From Balneolia bacterium (GTDB lineage: Bacteria; Bacteroidota; Rhodothermia; Balneolales; Cyclonatronaceae), in NCBI GenBank assembly GCA_022565795.1, contig JAIUMA010000032.1, positions 1 through 35,019 on the forward strand: a stretch of DNA of 35,019 nt, written 5' to 3'. The notes beneath the pieces are model-generated. The model had not been told where the DNA came from, ran no database searches, and saw only the letters and a program-made list of their open reading frames with translations. The translations under genes and the position numbers were made by a program. This document shows positions 27,449 to 35,019 of this stretch, one piece after another. Each line of letters starts with the position of its first letter. Within the stretch, counting starts at the first letter, position 1.

Positions 27449-29734
27449 CTAAAAGTTTACGGTGTAGGTTACTGAGGGTAGAATCGGGAGCATTCGTATA
27501 TCTTGTCGCGTAACCGGATTGTCGTCGAAGTCGAAATTGTAGAACCAAACGTTGCGTCTGGAATAGGCATTAATCACCTGAAGTTGGAGCTCGGAATCCC
27601 CGAGTCCGAAAAAAGTACTGTAGTAAGTGAGCCCAAAGTCAAGACGGTGGTAGGCCGGAAGCCGGGATGCGTTCACCCTTCCAACTATCAGGGGGTTGTC
27701 CGGCTCGGTGCCGAATGGATTATCGATTTGCGTACGGCCGAGCGGCTCGGTGTAGGTCTGCCCCGTTGCGTAGCTGAAAACAGCCGTTGCCATCCACTTT
27801 TCGCTTAGTCTGTAGTTCGTTACCAGATTGATATCGTGTATGCGGTCGTATTTTGGCGGGTAGAACTCGTCGTTGTTGAAGGTCGGGAACTTCCGTCTTG
27901 TGGTGCCCCATGTGTAGCCAATAAAGCCGTTCAGACGGCCGGTATTGCGCTGGATGAGCGTTTCGACGCCATAAGCAAAGCCTTCACCAAACCTAAACAG
28001 CTCGTTGTAATCCAGACCAGCCGTGTCGGGTATGCGGGGGTCAAACTCAAAGAGCTGACGCATATTGCGGTAAAAGCCCTCGAGCTCGAACGTCCATTGC
28101 CGAACCGGATTCCACTTCACCCCGGCGAGAAACTGATCGCCCCAGGCGGGTGGCACGCCATCGTCGGTAAGCAGCCATAAATCGAAGCCTGAAAATGCCT
28201 CATTGGTAATAAGCGTCTTAAACTGATAGTATCTTCCATAAGCGGTCTGAAGCCGTATTTCTGCTGTCGGACGGTACTCGAGCTGTGTGCGCGGCTCCAG
28301 CCTGAAGTGATTCCCGCTGGTGTAATAGCTTGCCCGAAGCCCGCCGGTGAATATCCACTGAGGAGTAATCCGCCACTGATCCTGCAGGTAAGCTGAGATA
28401 TACTCCGAAGTAATATCCGGTGATTGCGTCACCAGCCCGTCGAACCTGTCTTCCAGGGTAACTAGCAGTGTCCCTGCCCATATGCCGCCCTTCACGGTGT
28501 GCTGTTGTGATGGCGTCCATTCCAGATCGGCTTTTACAGACAGATCGTTTACCGTATTTGATCGCTCAAAGACCGTCCCGCCAAATTCGAATCTCGGGCT
28601 ATTGAAGTAACGCGATCCGGTGAACGTAACGGTGCTGAATAAATCGCCCGACAATATACGTCTCCAGGTGAGGCTGCTCGTGATGTTACCGTAGTTCAAT
28701 TTAAGGAAGAGATCGTCTGATGCCGGAAAGTTTACATCATCCTGACCAGCGTACAATGAAAGGCTTAGGCGGTCGGTGTTCGAAAGGTCGTAGTTGATTT
28801 TGGCGTTGGCATCAACAAAATAAAAGCTTTCGGGGATGTTCTCCACGCTGCCCTGCAGAGCCCAGAGCAGAGGCTCAAGAGTTGAACGACGAAGAGCAAA
28901 CATATAGGAGCCGCGGTTAAAAGGGCCTTCGATGGAAGCACGTGATGAGAGCAGGCCAACAGATGCCGTTCCCCGCATTTCCCTTCGGTTGCCGTCTTTG
29001 TTGTAGATATCGACGACCGAGCCGATTCGCCCACCGTATTCAGCCGGGAATCCCCCTTTGAAAACGCGTACGTCACGTATGGCATCGGGGTTGAAGGTGG
29101 AGAAAAAGCCAAAAAAGTGTGTGGGGTTGTAGACGGTGGTGTTGTCGAGCAGGATGAGCGTTTGATCGGGACTACCGCCGCGAATGTAGAGGCCTGAAGA
29201 AAAATCAGATGCCGCTTTAATTCCGGGAAGAAGCTGAATCGACCTGAAAACATCTGCCTGAAGAACGGCCGGTGTGTCCCTGATGAGCTGTGTGGAAACG
29301 GTGGTCACTCCAAGGCTCTGCCTCGCCTCCTGATCGAAATACTCGGATGTTACCAGCACATCATCCATCTCGAGGCCGGTCTCGATAAGCTCAGCGTCGA
29401 GTCGCGTGGTTTCACCTGCGCTAATCGTAACTTCAGCGCGGTACTCACGAAAGCCCAGAAAGCTAAAGACTACGGTGTATTCACCGGGTGGAATACGTGA
29501 TATGGAGTAGAAGCCCGAGCTGTTGGTGGATGCGCCGAGTGTGGTACCATTTAAGACGGCATTTACGCCCCAGATGACTTCACCCGTTGCAGCCTCGGAC
29601 ACATATCCGTTTAGCGTTCCTGTACGGTTTTCCGGCTCATCGTCCGGTGACAGCGCAAATGAAGGGGATACTAAGAGTAATACAATCAAATGCGTAAGCA
29701 TGTATGTTTGCACCATCAATAAAGGTGAGTTCAT
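27449..29734 (-). CDS. TonB-dependent receptor with carboxypeptidase-regulatory-like N-terminal domain
   Basis: Outer-membrane active transporter of 761 residues. After a signal peptide ending near SPSFA comes a carboxypeptidase-regulatory-like beta domain at about 38-115 (GYVSEAATGEVIWGVNAVL, GFYSISRIPPGEYTVVF). The plug domain follows at about 130-240 (SIQLLPGIKA, GLYIRGGSPDQTLILLDN, FKGGFPAEYGGRIGSVVDI), then the beta-barrel to a C-terminal aromatic residue (YTVNF), the usual outer-membrane assembly signal. No separate TonB box or signalling domain for an anti-sigma factor is recognised. Several ATG codons (29734, 29716, 29701) give workable signal peptides. It is paired with DUF4249, with no SusD gene, so it is not a classical glycan Sus pair. 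Confidence 0.95.
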   Translation of the reverse strand: MNSPLLMVQTYMLTHLIVLLLVSPSFALSPDDEPENRTGTLNGYVSEAATGEVIWGVNAVLNGTTLGASTNSSGFYSISRIPPGEYTVVFSFLGFREYRAEVTISAGETTRLDAELIETGLEMDDVLVTSEYFDQEARQSLGVTTVSTQLIRDTPAVLQADVFRSIQLLPGIKAASDFSSGLYIRGGSPDQTLILLDNTTVYNPTHFFGFFSTFNPDAIRDVRVFKGGFPAEYGGRIGSVVDIYNKDGNRREMRGTASVGLLSSRASIEGPFNRGSYMFALRRSTLEPLLWALQGSVENIPESFYFVDANAKINYDLSNTDRLSLSLYAGQDDVNFPASDDLFLKLNYGNITSSLTWRRILSGDLFSTVTFTGSRYFNSPRFEFGGTVFERSNTVNDLSVKADLEWTPSQQHTVKGGIWAGTLLVTLEDRFDGLVTQSPDITSEYISAYLQDQWRITPQWIFTGGLRASYYTSGNHFRLEPRTQLEYRPTAEIRLQTAYGRYYQFKTLITNEAFSGFDLWLLTDDGVPPAWGDQFLAGVKWNPVRQWTFELEGFYRNMRQLFEFDPRIPDTAGLDYNELFRFGEGFAYGVETLIQRNTGRLNGFIGYTWGTTRRKFPTFNNDEFYPPKYDRIHDINLVTNYRLSEKWMATAVFSYATGQTYTEPLGRTQIDNPFGTEPDNPLIVGRVNASRLPAYHRLDFGLTYYSTFFGLGDSELQLQVINAYSRRNVWFYNFDFDDNPVTRQDIRMLPILPSVTYTVNF

Positions 29735-30042
29735 AGACGAAGGGGCGGGGGAAATATTGGATAATATCGATACGAAATGAGGCGCAGCTTGTTACAGATC
29801 TCTCACAAAGACCCCACAACAAAAAAGCCTGCTGAGGGGTTCGCTTCTGAAGGTCAAAAAGCTGTTGGTTATCGGGTAAAAATCTGTATTATTGAGCAAA
29901 TTCTAAACGGGGGAGAACGTTTCTATGTTGTCGATAGGCACGTATAACTTTATTTATAAATCTTCGTAATAGCTGCTGAGCCACTCTGCCATTAGAAGCT
30001 TCGGGTGCTCTTGAGCCTTAACTGTTACGTAAACTTACCGCT
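29735..30042. other. 308-base divergent gap between receptor and NfeD genes
   Basis: This gap must hold the promoters for the receptor operon and the nfeD-floA operon. A near match to the -7 consensus (TAACTTTA at 29945-29952) points toward the NfeD gene, but no -33 element is well placed. No hairpin, tRNA or credible small gene is seen. Confidence 0.5.
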
Positions 30043-31431
30043 ATGCAACTCAAGCAACGTATATTATTCTATTTCGGGTCTGTGATGATGATGCTGCTCT
30101 TCGGGGCAATGGTGCATTCTCAGGAAAACGGGTCTGATGATGCCGATCAGCCGGCTGAGCGCTCCAACGGCGTTGTTTATGTCGTTCAGGTCGAAGGTCT
30201 GGTCGATAACGGTCTTTTTCGCTACATCGAGCGCGGTATAAATCTGGCTGAGGAGGATGAAGCCATCGGGCTCGTACTGCATATGGATACGTTTGGCGGC
30301 CTGGTAGACGCAGCTGATAAAATCCGTAAGGTGCTTCTCGACACCGATATTCCCACGATGACATTCATCGACCGAAACGCTGCATCGGCAGGCGCGCTCA
30401 TCTCTTTTGCCACCGATATTATCTATATGGCTCCGGGCTCTTCGATAGGCGCGGCTACAGTAGTCGATGGCGGCGGAGGTACAGCTGATGAAAAAATGCA
30501 GAGCTATATGCGTGGCCTTATGCGTTCCACAGCCGAAGCTACAGGACGTAATGCGCGCATTGCTGAAGCGATGGTTGATGAACGCATTGCTATTGACGGA
30601 GTAACTGAAGAGGGAAGCCTGGTTACCCTCAGTACCAGCGAAGCGCTTGAGTTTGAAATGATTGAGGGCACTGCAGCTACGCTCGAGCTCGCTCTCGATA
30701 GCGTAGGCTGGGGAAATGCTGAAGTTGTATTTGTACAGGAAACAACCAATGAGCGTATACTTCGCTTTCTAGCCAATCCGGTGATGAGCAGTATGCTAAT
30801 GCTCATGATGCTTGGCGGACTTTACTTCGAGCTTCAGTCACCCGGTGTTGGTTTTCCCGGCGCAATGGCTACAATGGGCGCAATTCTCTTTTTCGCTCCG
30901 CTCTACATTATGGGTTTTGCCCAGCCGTGGGAGATTATTGTTTTCTTCCTTGGAGTGGTGCTCATAATTGTCGAAATATTTGTCTTGCCCGGATTCGGTA
31001 TACCCGGCATACTCGGTATTTCTATGGTACTCTTCAGTTTGGTCGTATCTATGATTGGAAACGTTGGTTTCGAATTCCCTGCTTTGGAGCATATGGGCCG
31101 CGCCATTTGGACTATGGCTATTACACTTATATTAGGTATTTTAATGCTGTTCTCCCTTGGAAAGTACTTACCTCAAAATCGTATGTTCAGTCGCTTAGTC
31201 TTAGTAGATTCAACCAGTAAGGAACAGGGCTACACCTCGTCAGACAGTAAAGACTCGCTGATGGGTAAGGAAGGCGTTGCTGTAACGGCTCTGCGCCCGG
31301 CAGGAATCGCGCTGATAGACGACGAGCGTATTGATGTGGTATCGCAGGGTGATTTCATCGAAAATGGCGCGAGGGTTGTTGTTGTTAATACCACCTCGAG
31401 CCGTGTTATGGTGAAGCGGCTCACATCCTGA
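30043..31431 (+). CDS. NfeD-type membrane-bound ClpP-class serine protease
   Basis: Long-form NfeD protein of 462 residues. A signal sequence (about 6-26) is followed by an extracytoplasmic ClpP-like protease domain at about 42-225. The nucleophile is Ser115 in RNAASAGALIS, and Lys151 in DEKMQSY lines up with the general base Lys138 of the Pyrococcus 1510-N protease; spacing from the Ser is nearly the same. Four to five transmembrane helices fill about 235-375, and a C-terminal NfeD OB-fold domain ends at 462. Long-form NfeD proteins occur beside flotillin or stomatin-like genes and help organise membrane microdomains. The floA gene follows by 71 bases, as in Bacillus yqeZ-yqfA. Start chosen at the ATG preceding the signal sequence. 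Confidence 0.93.
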   Translation: MQLKQRILFYFGSVMMMLLFGAMVHSQENGSDDADQPAERSNGVVYVVQVEGLVDNGLFRYIERGINLAEEDEAIGLVLHMDTFGGLVDAADKIRKVLLDTDIPTMTFIDRNAASAGALISFATDIIYMAPGSSIGAATVVDGGGGTADEKMQSYMRGLMRSTAEATGRNARIAEAMVDERIAIDGVTEEGSLVTLSTSEALEFEMIEGTAATLELALDSVGWGNAEVVFVQETTNERILRFLANPVMSSMLMLMMLGGLYFELQSPGVGFPGAMATMGAILFFAPLYIMGFAQPWEIIVFFLGVVLIIVEIFVLPGFGIPGILGISMVLFSLVVSMIGNVGFEFPALEHMGRAIWTMAITLILGILMLFSLGKYLPQNRMFSRLVLVDSTSKEQGYTSSDSKDSLMGKEGVAVTALRPAGIALIDDERIDVVSQGDFIENGARVVVVNTTSSRVMVKRLTS

Positions 31432-31502
31432 TAAAGAGTTTCAGCATCACAGACATTAATTCATTACATAAACCATCCACGTAAAATCATTTATATAATC
31501 TC

Positions 31503-32510
31503 ATGGAGCAACTTTTCCCATTAATCGTGATAGGTGGTACGCTCGTAGTACTATTTATTTTTCTATACTATGTACCGGTCGGGCTTTGGATCACAGCCTA
31601 CTTCTCGGGCGTAAAAATTGGTATTTTTTCCGACCTCGTAGGTATGAGGCTGAGAAAAGTGCCTCCGGGACCTATCGTGAAAGCCGCTATTACAGCACAC
31701 AAAGCCGACCTGCCACTTAACGTCGCCAAACTAGAGGCCCACTATCTGGCCGGTGGTAACGTAAATAAGGTGGTTCAGGCTCTCATTTCAGCCGATAAAG
31801 CGAATTTGGGGCTTACCTTCGAGCGCGCTGCTGCTATCGACCTTGCCGGTCGTGACGTATTCGAGGCCGTACAGATTTCGGTAAACCCGAAAGTGATTCA
31901 GACCCCTATCATTACCGCCGTTGCGAAAGACGGTATTCAGGTGAAAGCTAACGCCCGCGTAACAGTTCGTGCTAACCTCGACCGTCTTGTGGGTGGTGCT
32001 ACAGAGGAAACCATTCTTGCCCGTGTTGGTGAGGGTATCGTAACCACTGTAGGTTCTGCTGACGATCACAAAAAGGTGCTTGAGAATCCGGATCAGATTT
32101 CCCGTGTGGTTTTGGATCGTGGTCTCGACAGCGGTACAGCCTTCGAAATCCTCTCGATTGATATCGCTGATGTCGACGTAGGAAACAACATTGGTGCTGC
32201 GCTTCAGATCGATCAGGCAGAAGCTGACCTTAAGGTTGCCCGTGCGAAGGCTGAGGAGCGTCGTGCCATGGCCGTTGCTGCCGAGCAGGAAAACAAAGCT
32301 AAAATTCAGGAGATGCAGGCGCGCGTTGTACAGGCCGAAGCCGAAGTACCGAAAGCAATTGCCGAAGCATTCCGCAGCGGTAATCTTGGAATCATGGATT
32401 ACTACAACATGAAGAATGTTATTTCTGATACTGATATGCGTGAATCTATCGCAAAAGGATCAGAAAAAGTTGAAAGAAAAGAAGATGATGAGCCAAGACG
32501 CCGCAAGTAG
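31503..32510 (+). CDS. floA: flotillin-like protein FloA
   Basis: Membrane scaffold that marks lipid microdomains. The 335 residues match the family (UPF0365). An N-terminal membrane segment at about 5-27 is followed by the SPFH-like domain ([64 protein letters not shown]) and a coiled coil at about 235-290 rich in Ala, Glu and Lys. The C-terminal tail is charged (EDDEPRRRK). The pairing with the upstream NfeD protease is the arrangement seen in Bacillus and many other bacteria. A strong terminator follows, closing a two-gene operon. Confidence 0.96.
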   Translation: MEQLFPLIVIGGTLVVLFIFLYYVPVGLWITAYFSGVKIGIFSDLVGMRLRKVPPGPIVKAAITAHKADLPLNVAKLEAHYLAGGNVNKVVQALISADKANLGLTFERAAAIDLAGRDVFEAVQISVNPKVIQTPIITAVAKDGIQVKANARVTVRANLDRLVGGATEETILARVGEGIVTTVGSADDHKKVLENPDQISRVVLDRGLDSGTAFEILSIDIADVDVGNNIGAALQIDQAEADLKVARAKAEERRAMAVAAEQENKAKIQEMQARVVQAEAEVPKAIAEAFRSGNLGIMDYYNMKNVISDTDMRESIAKGSEKVERKEDDEPRRRK

Positions 32511-32553
32511 TATTAAGCGGTGATATAAACTCACATCAGTTTTAAGCAAATTG

Positions 32554-32590
32554 AAGGCCGGTGCTGTTAACCTACAGTGCCGGCCTTTTT
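32554..32590 (+). terminator. intrinsic terminator after floA
   Basis: AAGGCCGG at 32554-32561 pairs with CCGGCCTT at 32580-32587. The stem continues through two G-T pairs and CTGT/ACAG to a six-base loop, followed by a T-run. It ends the nfeD-floA operon. Confidence 0.92.
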
Positions 32591-32694
32591 TATGCTAAAA
32601 AAATTTTGTAAGGTATTGGCGAATCCTGACTCTTTTAGCTGAAGAACTTCTATCAAACTCAGTCTAATTAGCTTCTGAAGCCAGACATACATTT

Positions 32695-33342
32695 ATGCGT
32701 ATCCTTGAATTTGAAAATCTTGGTGTAACACGGGGCAGGGAGCTGCTTTTTAGGGTAGAATCCGGCGCGATAGAAAGCGGTCAGCGAATCTGGCTGAAAG
32801 CACCAAACGGCTCCGGAAAATCCACGTTCATAGGCATAATGTGCGGAACAGACCTGAAGTATGATGGCGGTCTGCTAAGCAACTCGGCCATCGAGCCCGG
32901 AAAGCCGGCTGTTTGTGCCTTGCTGCCCGAACATTCGGCCCTGAATGAAAAGATTCGGGTTTCAGACTTGATTTCAGGCTATCAAAGTGTACTGGACGCG
33001 CACGGGAGACTGATTGATACAATGCCTGCGTACCTGCAAAATGAGCTGAACATTGAAGAGCTACTGAAAAAGAGCTTTGGCGTGCTGTCGAAAGGGGAGA
33101 GAAAACGGGTCATGCTCAGCTTGTGCCTGATGACCCGGTCTGATCTTCTTATTCTGGATGAGGCTTTTGATGGATTAGATGAAAACTACCGGCATATTGC
33201 AACAAAGCTAATTGGTGAAACACTTTCTGATAACAAAAAAGCACTGGTTGCTACCTCCCACACGGAATTGCCTTCCACCCTAAAGCTCACAACCGTATGG
33301 GAAATCAGTAATCAGCAGATAATGGTTTCGGACTATGAATAA
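32695..33342 (+). CDS. ABC transporter ATP-binding protein
   Basis: ATPase subunit of 215 residues, a single nucleotide-binding domain. Walker A reads APNGSGKST at 36-44 (first Gly replaced by Ala), the Q-loop region LPEHSALNEKIRVSDL has Glu instead of Gln as in several ABC-2-type exporters, the signature is VLSKGERKR, Walker B with its catalytic Glu is LLILDEAFDGLD, and the switch His is in ATSH. The coding end overlaps the start of the permease gene by eight bases, so the two are translationally coupled and form one transporter. The length and pairing are similar to CcmA-CcmB, but no other cytochrome c maturation gene is present, so the substrate is left open. Confidence 0.93.
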   Translation: MRILEFENLGVTRGRELLFRVESGAIESGQRIWLKAPNGSGKSTFIGIMCGTDLKYDGGLLSNSAIEPGKPAVCALLPEHSALNEKIRVSDLISGYQSVLDAHGRLIDTMPAYLQNELNIEELLKKSFGVLSKGERKRVMLSLCLMTRSDLLILDEAFDGLDENYRHIATKLIGETLSDNKKALVATSHTELPSTLKLTTVWEISNQQIMVSDYE

Positions 33343-34126
33343 GTTTGCAAAACAAATAAAGGGCTCATGGCTTCTCATGGGAGGCGGTTTCCCGGGCTCA
33401 GCTGCCTTACTTTGGACTTTGGGTTCCGTTATGCTTGTGATTGTGCTGCTTTTTGCTGTGTTCGAAACAAATGTGAGCTCCTCGAACCGTCTGATATTGC
33501 TTATTGGTGGTGAAGTTCAAATATCGGACGGCAGCGTCGCCATGATTTTGTCAATTCCCTTCTACTTGCTGCTCCTGGTTTCAATTCAGCAAACGTCTGA
33601 TAAAACCGAGATGCTAATGAATCCGGTGCTGAATCAAATGCTGCTCGCTTCAGGAGTTCGCAGCTTATGGCTCTATGCGGGCGCTTTTTTATCCCGGTTT
33701 GCATTTTTGACAATAATGCTGTTTATAGTCTGGGTGAGTTACAACCTCTTATTCTTTTTGCTCTTCGGAATAATGGCAAGCGGTTTGGCAGCATTTTTGG
33801 GGCTAATGATAGTTTTGCTTAGTCTGCTTGTACTTTATGATGTTTGTTATACAGCCTCGGGTTCATCAGCCCGGGCGAACAGCTTTGTAACCATTCTGAT
33901 AGTAATCATGGTGATACTCAGCTCCATGGTTTCTTCGGTACCCGCAGGAAACCTGGAATGGGTTAACAACTGGCTGATTCCGGATTTGCTGCTTCGTGTC
34001 TACCTGGTTGCTGAAGCCGATCTCTATGGCCGGTTTTACACTGATTTGATCAAGATCCTTCCGTTCATAGCAGCTCTTATGTTAATGAACTTCCTGTTCA
34101 TCAAAGCAGGCCGTAGTAACCGCTGA
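33335..34126 (+). CDS. ABC transporter permease (ABC-2-like), substrate unknown
   Basis: Integral membrane protein of 263 residues with about six hydrophobic helices (about 25-42, 66-82, 106-125, 128-165 in two spans, 184-202 and 228-255). A hydrophilic N-terminus precedes the first helix and a short basic tail (KAGRSNR) ends the protein. It has no family signature I can name; the topology and size suit an ABC-2 type exporter permease partnering the ATPase encoded directly upstream. The ATG lies within the last codons of the ATPase gene. No terminator with a good T-run is seen after the stop codon. Confidence 0.75.
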   Translation: MNKFAKQIKGSWLLMGGGFPGSAALLWTLGSVMLVIVLLFAVFETNVSSSNRLILLIGGEVQISDGSVAMILSIPFYLLLLVSIQQTSDKTEMLMNPVLNQMLLASGVRSLWLYAGAFLSRFAFLTIMLFIVWVSYNLLFFLLFGIMASGLAAFLGLMIVLLSLLVLYDVCYTASGSSARANSFVTILIVIMVILSSMVSSVPAGNLEWVNNWLIPDLLLRVYLVAEADLYGRFYTDLIKILPFIAALMLMNFLFIKAGRSNR

Positions 34127-34585
34127 CTAAACGAAACTAAATAGTAAGCGAATAGGGCCAGCATGTTTTTCTATAGCTGTTATTAATGAAGCGTGAATGA
34201 GGTAGTTGTATAAATGGTGTAGTGAATAATGGATAATTGGGGGAGAGGGCTAATCTCTCAATTTCATAAATAGTGGTCATTTGTTAAAGTGCGCACACAA
34301 TTTCTTAACGTTTAATAAAAAGCCCTGCAAACGAATTGTTCCTGTTTGCACGCACGGGGCCCGGGCTTCTGGTTTTGTAGTCTGTAAGAAGACTATTGAT
34401 GGATCGAATTCAATGCATCTTGCATAACTGGCAACGAAGCGACAAAAAGACGGCTTTAAGGTTTTTTTGCTAAAAATAATTAACAGTCGTAACATAACGG
34501 GCTAATTGTAAGGCGAACAATGTGATGCACGCCTTGACGCTTAAGTATTTTTATTAACAATTACTTAGAATTAACGGGAAATAAT
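34127..34585. other. 459-base AT-rich gap before the pyrophosphatase gene
   Basis: This gap holds no convincing protein gene. A 72-codon frame on the minus strand (34277-34495) has no family resemblance. The only structured element is the inverted repeat listed at 34320-34368. The promoter of the membrane pyrophosphatase must lie here, but no clean consensus match was seen. Confidence 0.5.
34320..34368 (-). terminator. two-part inverted repeat, terminator-like on the minus strand
   Basis: AAGCCC (34320-34325) pairs with GGGCTT (34363-34368), and inside it TGCAAAC (34326-34332) pairs with GTTTGCA (34344-34350) around an 11-base loop; CGCACGGGGCCC is left on one side. Read on the minus strand the hairpin ends in GGGCTTTTTATT, a good terminator tail. 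No recognised minus-strand gene lies upstream of it, so it may instead belong to an untranslated RNA. Confidence 0.4.
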
Positions 34586-35019
34586 GTGGACTTATTGATA
34601 TTAACTCCATTAGCTGCCATCGTTGCCCTGATTGCAGCCTTCATCCTTGCCAAAAGCGTATTGAACGCTCCTATGGGTGATGACAAAATGAACGACATTG
34701 CCGATGCCGTAAAAGAAGGGGCAAGTGCCTACATGAACAGGCAGTACACCACTATTACTTATGTAGCTGTAGCTATTATAGCTGTATTTGCCATTATTGC
34801 TTTTACTCAGGAAGGCCCTGAAGCTACAACATGGTGGTGGACAACCATTGGGTTTGCCGTTGGCGCGCTTTTTTCAGCGCTGAGCGGTTATGCAGGAATG
34901 ACCATTGCCGTTCGCTCTAACATACGCGTTGCTGAAGCCGCAAAGTCCGGTCTTCCGGGCGCGCTTAAGCTCGCTTTTAACGGCGGCGCGGTGTCGGGGC
35001 TTGCCGGTGCTGGTTTGGC
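34586..35019 (+). CDS. hppA: membrane-bound proton/sodium-pumping pyrophosphatase, 5' part
   Basis: The first 144 residues are present; the gene runs off the window. The product hydrolyses pyrophosphate and pumps H+ or Na+ across the inner membrane. The only start that keeps the frame is the GTG at 34586-34588; the overlapping ATG at 34584 runs into a stop after four codons. Family features are DDKMNDIADAVKEGASAYMN followed by RQYTTI, an extended hydrophobic helix, and ALSGYAGMTIAVRSNIRVA, which matches the conserved GYxGMxxAxxANxRxAxAA of these pumps. The residues that decide K+ dependence and ion choice lie beyond the edge. Confidence 0.93.
   Translation, partial: MDLLILTPLAAIVALIAAFILAKSVLNAPMGDDKMNDIADAVKEGASAYMNRQYTTITYVAVAIIAVFAIIAFTQEGPEATTWWWTTIGFAVGALFSALSGYAGMTIAVRSNIRVAEAAKSGLPGALKLAFNGGAVSGLAGAGL

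Noticed and set aside
23479-29734. A complete starch-utilisation (sus-like) locus
   Set aside because: There is a GH13 enzyme and a TonB-dependent receptor, but no SusD, no inner-membrane sugar transporter and no regulator; a terminator and convergent genes separate the parts.
32695-34126. CcmA-CcmB haem exporter
   Set aside because: Sizes are close, but the permease lacks recognisable CcmB motifs and no other cytochrome c maturation gene is in the window.
34277-34495. 72-codon minus-strand frame before hppA
   Set aside because: No family resemblance, AT-rich composition and an embedded strong inverted repeat argue against a protein gene.
1-35019. CRISPR array, tRNA or rRNA genes, insertion sequences, phage or toxin-antitoxin genes
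   Set aside because: No regularly spaced repeats, no tRNA-like cloverleaf with a TTCGA-type arm, and no transposase, integrase or toxin motif was found in reading the intergenic regions and coding frames.

Overview
The window looks like chromosomal DNA from a member of the Bacteroidota/Balneolota (Rhodothermia-like) lineage. The support is the mix of a GWxTD lipoprotein, a TonB-dependent receptor paired with a DUF4249 lipoprotein, a DUF4159 protein, a Rho with a long disordered insert, a SprE/PorW-like TPR lipoprotein, and start codons that almost all lack a Shine-Dalgarno sequence. The exact genus cannot be read from the sequence. There is no rRNA, tRNA, CRISPR array, prophage or insertion sequence; the region is compact and mostly housekeeping.

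Layout. 1-6.2 kb: a GWxTD lipoprotein (minus), pyruvate kinase with a strong terminator, and a 943-residue TPR lipoprotein that ends in a TonB C-terminal-like domain. 6.2-11 kb: convergent pyrD, divergent folC, then rho behind a leader that holds a Bacteroidota-type promoter match and a terminator-like hairpin; a two-sided terminator separates rho from sppA. 11-17 kb: sppA (minus), then a plus-strand run of a PYROXD2/phytoene-desaturase-like oxidoreductase, a site-2 protease and alanine racemase. 17-23.3 kb: a minus-strand run of an FKBP-like lipoprotein, a DUF255 thioredoxin-domain protein, tatC, glyA, rpiB and an exported DUF4159 protein. 23.4-29.7 kb: an exported GH13 alpha-glucan hydrolase, a putative beta-propeller lipoprotein, and on the minus strand a TonB-dependent receptor with its DUF4249 partner. 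30-35 kb: an NfeD-type membrane protease and the flotillin-like FloA, a two-gene ABC transporter of unknown substrate, and the 5' part of a membrane pyrophosphatase cut by the window edge.

How the genes fit together. Central metabolism is covered by pyk, pyrD, folC, glyA and rpiB; glyA and folC both belong to one-carbon/folate metabolism but are not adjacent. Envelope work is a second theme: alr supplies D-alanine for peptidoglycan, tatC exports folded proteins, SppA, NfeD and the M50 protease are membrane proteases, and FloA organises membrane domains next to NfeD. Nutrient capture is a third: the GH13 enzyme and the TonB-dependent receptor/DUF4249 pair, although no SusD or sugar transporter is present to tie them into one locus.

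I did not find a clear new defence or mobile system. The most interesting items are the TPR lipoprotein with a TonB-like tail, the diverged FKBP-like lipoprotein, the disordered insert and leader hairpin of rho, and a PyrD whose catalytic-base position carries Cys where class 2 enzymes usually have Ser.
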